A program made the translations under genes and the position numbers. Positions 54,598 through 64,000 of a DNA stretch of 64,000 bases are shown piece after piece (position 1 is the stretch's first letter; each line of letters starts with the position of its first letter). The notes under the pieces are model-generated. The model searched no databases. It had not been told where the DNA came from and was given only the letters and a program-made list of their open reading frames with translations. The stretch comes from Trichosphaerium sp. ATCC 40318 (taxonomy: Eukaryota; Discosea; Flabellinia; Trichosidae), in assembly GCA_038496445.1 (NCBI GenBank), contig JALMLS010000255.1:62001-126000 (forward strand). Direction: 5' to 3'.

Positions 54598-56721
54598 TTA
54601 CGCGTAAAGCATACCTGGTTTATCTAATTTCCCGTGAAACGTTAAAAAACTCACAAGGTTAACGTTCTTGAGATCTGTTCGCTCTACAAAGTAGAGTTTA
54701 GTGAACGCGTAGACGGAAAAACAAAAAAATCAGAAGAGCTCCGCTCTTCGTTGAAAGACGTACGGCCATAAGCTTTTAAAATACAATGTGCAACTGTGTA
54801 CACTAGTGCGCAACCTTCAAACATTATAACATCCCATACTTGTAGAGCGAGTTGAAAATCCAGTACAGTTGTAAATAACCGTAAGTACCATTCTGCTGCA
54901 TACATAGGCGCATCAATACCTTCCTCACACTTAAAAAAAAAATCAAGTAAGCAAACAGTTTAAGCCGCAAAAAAAACCGTTGTTAAGTGGTAGCCGTAAA
55001 GTACAGAAAAAAAACTTGTTATTTTTCTCGTACGAATCGTTTGTATAGTTTTGGCAACCTATCTTCAAAAATCTTATTATGAATAGCAAAAGCTTGTTGT
55101 AATCCACGTAAATCAGGTGTATACATTGATCTCATGTTGTACTTTGGTTTATCAAACATGAGTTGGTTTAATATCCAAAAAGCATGTTCTTCCTCAACAT
55201 AGAACAAGATGAACGCTATTGAAAAAAATTAGGTTAGATAAAGTTTTTTCAAAACACACGTGTTGCAAACCGACAAAAAAATGAGTGTGAAAAAAAGTCT
55301 GCCATGGATACTTTGTCCTGCTCGTACCAACGATATCTGACATGCTTTGACAGTATCCAACCTCGGGATCTCTTGCAGCATAAGCTTTGAGGATATTAAA
55401 TAAAGACCGCTGGCTAAGCAAAAGTGTCAAAAGAAATACAACCAAAAAAGAAACAGAATAAAAAAGTAAAAAAAATCTCGCCTTCGAGTTTTCCACTTCT
55501 TAAGCCGTACCCGGGTCCATAGCGCTCAGAGAATAATGCATGATTTCTCCATGTTCTATTGACATCTTTGTCAATCTGTTTGGTAATATCAGCATTATTA
55601 CTATGCATGCTTTTTTTATTAACAAAAGCTTTATAAAGCCCACTATTTTCTGTTGTCAATTTACCAGCTGAAGTCATTTGAACCCAAGCTGTTCCACGTA
55701 TAGCATCAGGTAAACCATTATAAACTATACGTGCATTCATCATTCTAGTGAATCTATTTGTTGAACCAAAATCTGTCTGACGTGGAGACGCTTTCTTAGA
55801 AGCAGGATCCGCTGCAACAGGTGTACTGGTTTTAAACAAAAATTAACAAAAAAAAAAATCAAAGAAAAAAAAACACTAAAGAAGTGCTTGTTACTCTTCT
55901 TCTTGGAATCCAAAGTGACTCACGTTGTCTTTGAGTTATTAAACCAATGCTGTCTTCCTGCTTGTCTTATATTTTGACGTATTTGAACTGAATCTTTCCT
56001 CTTTATCATAGGTTGAGATGGCTCAACTGTAGCAAGATCAATTGTAGATGATGTTCTTCTTGTAAGTTTCATAGACGCATACAGAGGACTTATATCCTCA
56101 GAACGTTGAGCTAAAACATGTTGTAATGATATAGCAGTATCTTCATCATCATAACGACGCGCCTAACTGAGTTAAAAATGGCACATTAAAAGAAAACAGA
56201 AAATCTCTAAAAACTGATAATATCCCTTGATTTAGAAGCTCTACTTTCGCCGTACGTACATAATGTAACGCTGTGAGACCCTCTTTATCTTCAATGCTAA
56301 TATCAGCACCAAGAGAAATGAGCAATTTTACGCATTCCAAGTGTCCTTTTCTTGTTGCGCCGTGTAATGGTGTCCTGAAGCGTGTGCTTAGTGTTTTCGT
56401 AGTTTTTGTGCAATTTAGGGACCAACCTGCCAAGTTCGTTTTGAACGTTAATGTTAAAACTCTCTCGCTTTGCGAGAACCCTTATAGCATCACAATCACC
56501 GTTTCTAGCTGCCTACAAATTTTGTTACGGTGTAACGTTCGAAATAACTTCTTACCGTATAAACAGGCGCTTGTGTTCGTGGAGAAGGATTTTCTGGCGT
56601 TTCTAGTGATGATCTCCTTAAAGTCCGTCCAGCTGTGCGAATATTTGTTATTAACATTATTTACATGACTGTTACCTGGTTTACGGGTAAGGCGTGTAAA
56701 AAAGCCGTTTCCTGTTGCCAT
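54598..56721 (-). CDS. ankyrin-repeat TBC (Rab-GAP) protein
   Basis: ATG 56721 (MATGNGFFTRLTRKP). Ankyrin repeats follow (ARNGDCDAIRVLAKRESFNI; TPLHGATRKGHLECVKLLIS; LGADISIEDKEGLTALHYV), then a linker, then a TBC domain: RIVYNGLPDAIRGTAWVQMT, ITKQIDKDVNRTWRNHALF (I-x-x-D-x-x-R, the Arg finger), LFNILKAYAARDPEVGYCQS (YxQ Gln finger), EEEHAFWILNQLMFDKPKY and WYLRLFTTVLDFQLALQVWD. Both catalytic fingers are present, so an active Rab GAP is predicted. The ankyrin-TBC order recalls fungal and protist Rab GAPs and human TBC1D-type proteins. About nine short introns; the last intron (about 54679-54764) leads to a C-terminal exon ending at the TAA at 54598. The first join (near 56675) is not clean. 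Confidence 0.75.
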
Positions 56722-57127
56722 TTATGTTCAAATTAGCAGTTACAGACCCATATGGTATTATAATCGCGTTAAGACTCCACAGGCGTTGTCAGGAAATAGA
56801 AAAGCTCGTAAATATCCCAAAACGCTTAACTAGTCTTAGTATTATTATAAAACAATACTCTAGTTGATACAGTACCACTTCTGTATAAAGATAGTCGCTA
56901 ATAAATGCTAAAACACCGAAAAATCGCTGGTACGAAAGTACACTGTAGTAAAACGCTGTTTTGCTATTGCCTTTTGGAAGTGACAATATAAGCTAACTTA
57001 ACAAGTACTCAAGGCCCCATTTCGGTGACATTGGCCACTACTCGACCGGAAAAAAGTTTTGTAACGATTTTATAGCAAAAATGTAACCTTCAAAAGATCC
57101 CCTGACACTCCTTTTACGCTATATTAG
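56722..57127. promoter_or_regulatory. divergent spacer, TBC gene / TMEM144-like gene
   Basis: About 400 bp; the missing first exon of the TMEM144-like gene should lie in it. No specific motif recognised. Confidence 0.35.
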
Positions 57128-59208
<2,081 letters not shown>

Positions 59209-59519
59209 AAATAAGATATTAAAAAGGTATTGTCTTGCGAGACAATACAACAACACAATTTTAAAAAAAAATCACAAAGAGATCTAATGTAGAAAAAAAC
59301 CCAAAAAAAAAAAGCCCAATATAAATCTGTTGTTGCACGTGATGGTTACCAAAAATAAGTACATTGCAAGAGAATCATTTATTGGCTCTACAGCACTGAA
59401 ATCAGCGAGACTGAAAAAAATGTTACAGTTGGTGGCTTTTGTGACAGTCAAATCATTTAAAATACATTGTTTCGTTCAAATCTTGCGTAATTGGCTCTCT
59501 ATGGTGACTTTGAGAGTTA
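59209..59519. other. spacer with a short hairpin
   Basis: About 310 bp between the TMEM144-like and ligase genes. GTATTGTCT-TGCG-AGACAATAC at 59227-59248 is a perfect 9-bp stem 19 bp after the stop codon and could be a 3' processing signal. The rest is A-rich; a CACGTG lies at 59337. Confidence 0.55.
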
Positions 59520-62500
59520 ATGAAGGTTGTAACTCTCAAAACCGTCAAAAAGCGTTTATTGAGCGCTCTTCATACAAAACAAGTACGACACTACGCCGTT
59601 AAAGGCAGTAGTGATGAAAATAGTGTATTTCTACAACAGGTATCGTTTTTACGCCCACAACGCCTCTACATTATCATATACCCACGTAAATAGGTGAAAT
59701 CGCTAGAACAAGCGCTTAGTATTTCAAAATTATCTGATTGGCACTGTGTCAAGTTAAAAGACGTTAAACAAGCTGGTTTCATCGATTTATTACGGTAATT
59801 AGAGGGTTCATGTGTAAAAAGCTAACAGCTTTTTTTTTTGCCAACAGCCCATACCAATACTCAGTTTTCCACCTTTTGTGTGCCGCTTATCCTTCAGTGA
59901 CATGGTACTTATGGGACTTTGGTATGGTGCCTTCTTGTGCAGTACAGATATCTCATCTTTTGGGTATTTAGAGAGCGTGAAGCCCGTATTTTGGAGAGAT
60001 GAAAGAAACGTAGTTCAATTTCTGGAAGAGGTATGTACTGACATTCTTATTTTTTTCCTGTGATTTGACAGTTGGCTTAGTATGGAAAAAGAAACTCTTT
60101 AAAGCATGCGATTGACTGGAAAAATATACAGATTGACGACTTATTATCTGTTGGTGGAGACTCTTTGATGCAGTACGCAACCAAAGGTTCAAAAAAAATA
60201 CTAATTTTTTTTTGAAACAAGGCATTTCTCGTCACGTCATGAGATTCTATGTACTGCCTTTCCGAAATTTAAATGGAGAGAATGGATAGTAGGTATGTGC
60301 ATATAATTGAGGTTTGTTTATGAATCTATAATTGGTTTTAAAAGCCTAAACGAAAAAGGTCGAGTTTCATTCAATTTTTGGTCTGATACAACAAACAGAG
60401 ATGACTTTGTTAGAGACGTACTGTGTAGATTTTGATTTCTATTTTGAGTTATCTAATATGTTGATATTATTAGGCAGAAGATGTTCTCGGTATCTCAAAC
60501 ATAAAGGATTGGTACAAGTTCACAGGGAATGATATATCAAATCTCAAAGGAAATGGACTTTTAGAAAGGCAAGTAAAAAAAGATCTGTCCTAATGTTTAG
60601 TTCTCATAGACTTATAGGTATGGGACTTTTCCTGCCCTGTTAAAAGCTGTTTATCCTGATTTTGAATGGGAGATTTGGCGTTTTGGTAATATACACTTGA
60701 CGCGTGGATCAACATGTTTTATTAATGTTTTTTTGTTTAATAGTACGAGCAACTCGTTTTTTTTGGAATGACACTGACAGTAGTGCGCAATTTTTAACTG
60801 TGGTACGCACACATCAATCGATATGCGTTTTTATCGTTATGCTTACCTTATCAAACAAGACAGAACAAAAATTAGGCATAACGAAACCGGATGAGTGGTA
60901 TAAGTTCAGCGCTGAAGATGTTCTTGCACTTGGAGGTGCTGGGTTCTTAAAGTGCGTCTGAATGTTTCCATTTTAATTGTAATAATTATGTATAGACGTC
61001 ATGGAGGATCTTTGCAAGAAGCCCTTGCATATGTGTATCCAAAAGAACAGTGGCAAGCTTGGAGATTTAGTATGATTTTTTTCTTATTATTTTCTTAAAA
61101 GTTTTTAATGTCTTCAGAGAGGGTCACGCGAAGCTTTTGGGCTGATGATGATAATATAATAGAATACATCAAATACGTACGTTATAAAAAAGGCAGTAGA
61201 AAGAGATAAATACGGCTGACATATCAAAAAAAAAGGTTGAAGGTGTTCTTGATATTAAAAATCTTGATGACTGGTATGGTGTTTATGTTGACGATCTCAG
61301 AAAACACAAGGCAGGAGGACTACTGTAGTAAGTTGGTCTTAACCTTACATGCATTAAATTGATCAATTATTAGCCGATTTAAAAGCTCTGTGAGAACATT
61401 ATTGGAGTATGTATACTCCGAGCACAAATGGCAGTTTTGGAAGTTAAGTGAGTATTATTTTTTTTCTAATTTTGGACTTACACTTGAAGGTGATGCTGCA
61501 CGATACTTTTGGTTTGATAAATATAACCACTATGTTTTTGTTAGAGAGGTATATAACTGTATATGGTTTTCTGGAAAAACTGACTAAAACAAACCAAGCT
61601 GGAAGATCAACTTGGCATTCAACAAATAAGTGATTGGTATGCCTTAACAACTCAGGAATTAAAGTCCATGGGCGCAATAGGGATCCTCAAGTGAGTAATA
61701 TAATACTTAAAGTCGCGTTAAGGATTTTGTTAGGCACTATGATGGGAAGATTGAAAACTTGATGACTGGGGTTTACCCTGACTATGATTGGAACTCAAGA
61801 TATTTTAATAGTTATTCAAGTAAGTTTTGTATCCTCGATTTTCAAGGTTGTATGGTGATCACGTGAGTTTATTTTTGTTGTAGAAAAGATACCATTTTTG
61901 AGGTTCACTAATGCGACGATAACAAGTGTTTGGAACAACACGGATGTTAGAAATCAGTTCATAAGAAAGGTTGGTTTTTTTAGCTCATTTCGTTTTCGGA
62001 CTTCATTTTTTAGCTTATTTTGAGCTTAGGTCGAGCATCAATTAAAAATAAATAACTTATCGGATTGGTATAAAGTCATTCCTAGAGATCTTAGACGATT
62101 AGGTGGTACTAGCCTTTTACAGTATGTCAAAATGATTCCCCCTTTTTTTCTTTTCTCAAAAAAAGTGTAAAACGTAGCGACTTACGCAATCAACAGGCAT
62201 TATGGTCAATCAGTGCATGAATTATTGAAGGACGTATATCCAGATCAAGTATGGGATATGTCTGAATACTCTAAAACTCTTACAGCAGTACCTCCAAACT
62301 ACTGGAGTCGTAAAGAAAACAGGAAGAATTTTATGATTGAAGCTGAAAAACAGTTGAAAATACAGGATCTATCTGATTGGTATCGTGTTTCAGAGCATCA
62401 TATAGCCATGTTAGGTGGAGGTAGTATACGTTATCACTGGCCCGAGGTTGTAAGGGAACTACATCCAGAGGTATCATGGGATATGGAGAGGTTCAAACAA

Positions 62501-64000
62501 ACAGATAAAAAATCAACTCAAAGGTATCGTTCAGCTTTCGTTTTTTGGTTCTCGTTCTGGTTCTTTCTTATTCGAGTTTAGATGGCTTTTACTTTCTCTT
62601 GAAGAAGTGTTAGATGGATATGATTTAGTAGAGGAGTATAAACTTGGAGTAGAAAAGAGTCAAGTTATAAAATCTATATCTCTTGATATTTTTATTCCAC
62701 AACTCAATGTTGCTATTGAATATCAAGGTCATCAACATTATTATGATATTCATGGTACATATGGCCCAGCTTCGGTTCAAGAGACAAGAGATCTAAACAA
62801 GAAACAACTTTGTAGCGAATACGGTAACAACCATACATCAACTCTGTTTTTGAAAAAAAACCCGCCCTAACCGAATATCTTTATCTTTCACGTGCTCACT
62901 GCTGACATGTGATAGGTATTACAATTATTCCTATTCCTTTCTGGTGGAATCCTACTGATAAAGAAAGTCTAGCTGCTACTATAGATTACTACTTGTACGT
63001 AGCAGAATACTGTCAACAAACCAACTTGTAACTCTTTTAGACCTGATTCGAATGCGACTCGTTTTCCTTACCCAAAGAATACACCACCTCTTCTTCTCAT
63101 GCCTGATTCAGTATCTCGTAAAGGTAAGAAAATGCAGACCATTAATAAAGGTAAACCAATCTCCGTAGTGAGGAAAAAGGAGAAGATGACATTGCTTAAA
63201 CATTATGATCCAAAAAAGGATTACACCGGTTGGTATGCTTGTCAGCTATTTTGTAGACTGCTTTTTGTTGATTTGTGTACAGGATGATTTCTGAGAAGCT
63301 TGATGGTATACGTGCTTTATGGGATGGCGTTGATTCGTTATACTCAAGATCTGGAAAGCTCATACCTGCACCAACCGAGATATCTAGCCTTTTGCCAAAG
63401 AATATTTCACTTGATGGAGAGTTGTGGTATGTATTATCTTGCTTACACGTGATTTTTTATTTCTTTAAAAGTTTATTTCTTTTAGGCTTGGTCACAACAC
63501 ACGAGAGACCTTACATGGTCAGTTGTATAAGAATAAACCAGATTGGAACGGTATGTGTTCTGAAGAGCATTGGTTTTTTTTTTTTTCATTCCAAAGTTGT
63601 AATGTTTTTGCTTTGTAGGTGTCAAGTTTATGGTGTTCGATGTTGTGATACCCAAATTACCTTTCAAAGGTGTGGTTTTAAAGTATGATTTCTTTAAAAG
63701 TAACTCGAGATAGAACGCTATGAACGCTTAAAGGAAATTATTAAAGAGTTAAACTTGCCTTGGGTTCAATGTGTTCAGGAGCAATTCTGTCACTCTCGCT
63801 CGCATGTATCGCAGCACCTAAGTTCTGTGACTTCTATAGGTGGCGAAGGAATAGTATTAAGAGATCCGCAAGGGATGTACATACCAGGTCGTCATGAAGG
63901 CATTCTAAAAGTAAAAGTGAGTGAAAACTTTTTTACAGTCGTTGCTTCTTTTTCTGCTTCTGTACCTTTCTTTGCCCTCCTAACATTTGATATCTTCAAA
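59520..64000 (+). CDS. DWY-repeat, PD-(D/E)XK-like nuclease and ATP-dependent DNA ligase fusion (right end outside window)
   Basis: ATG 59520 gives a basic, acid-poor start (VKKRLLSALHTKQVRHYAVK) that could target an organelle. About 20 exons then encode some eight modules of 90-100 residues with the pattern FW..D......F....E..L.I....DWY.V...D...LGG..LL..Y.GSL..LL..VYP...W..W.F, for example ITKPDEWYKFSAEDVLALGG with ALAYVYPKEQWQAWRF, and INNLSDWYKVIPRDLRRLGG with LLKDVYPDQVWDM. After the last module (62300-62525): SLDIFIPQLNVAIEYQGHQH followed by YYDIHGTYG, a PD-(D/E)XK-type core (D, then E-Y-Q), and GITIIPIPFWWNPTD. From 63290: MISEKLDGIRALWDG (ligase motif I, Lys nucleophile in KLDGIR), YSRSGKLIPAPTEI, ISLDGELW (motif III), KFMVFDVV, GGEGIVLRDPQGMYIPGRHE (motif IV/V) and ILKVK at the window end. 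Introns are 40-60 bp; one near 60569 is GC-AG (GCAAGT). Known ligases of this small bacterial/viral type lack such partners. Confidence 0.85.

Overview
The window is nuclear DNA of an intron-dense, AT-rich single-celled eukaryote (a free-living protist). Nearly every gene is cut into short exons by introns of about 40-90 bp that start GT (often GTACGT or GTAAG), carry T-runs and end in AG; at least one is a good GC-AG intron. Gene content (Clu domains, TMEM144-like carrier, Rho-type GTPase, TBC/Rab-GAP, PTC7-like phosphatase, GT61, EGF multi-pass protein, MULE transposase with SWIM finger) fits a protist rather than an animal, plant or fungus. I cannot name the lineage. Exon joins below were made by hand, so spans are gene spans, not exon lists.

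Layout. 1-11.2 kb: a Clu-domain gene running off the left edge, a GT61 glycosyltransferase, a membrane-anchored metallophosphoesterase and a secreted GH3 glycosidase. 11.4-15.1 kb: a full-length MULE/SWIM transposase gene. 16.2-24.5 kb ('block A'): a glycosidase pseudogene scrap, an intact MORN_2-repeat protein, a large inverted repeat, a signal-peptide/Cys-rich membrane protein, a secreted glycosidase-like protein, a truncated GNAT copy and a secreted beta-trefoil lectin. 24.6-40.5 kb: EGF multi-pass membrane protein, ATP-grasp enzyme, HAD-like protein, a Clu-TPR-pseudokinase fusion, a TRAF-type zinc-finger protein, a 2OG-Fe(II) oxygenase, a broken cytochrome b5 and a divergent Rho GTPase. 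40.8-47.9 kb ('block B'): MORN pseudogene, a patchwork of pieces copied from 17.6, 36.3 and 38.7 kb, inverted copies of the block A membrane protein and lectin, and the complete GNAT. 48-59.2 kb: LRR pseudogene, AlkB-like hydroxylase, nitrilase, PTC7-like phosphatase, ankyrin-TBC protein, TMEM144-like protein.

59.5 kb to the right edge holds what I think is the most interesting object: one gene encoding about eight tryptophan-rich 'DWY' modules, a PD-(D/E)XK-like nuclease domain and an ATP-dependent DNA ligase domain, i.e. a predicted cut-and-seal protein with a basic N-terminus that could target an organelle. The second theme is recent local rearrangement: blocks A and B share several inverted copies, with short microhomology at junctions, as expected from template switching. 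A third signal is strong over-representation of the palindrome CACGTG in exons, introns and spacers alike.
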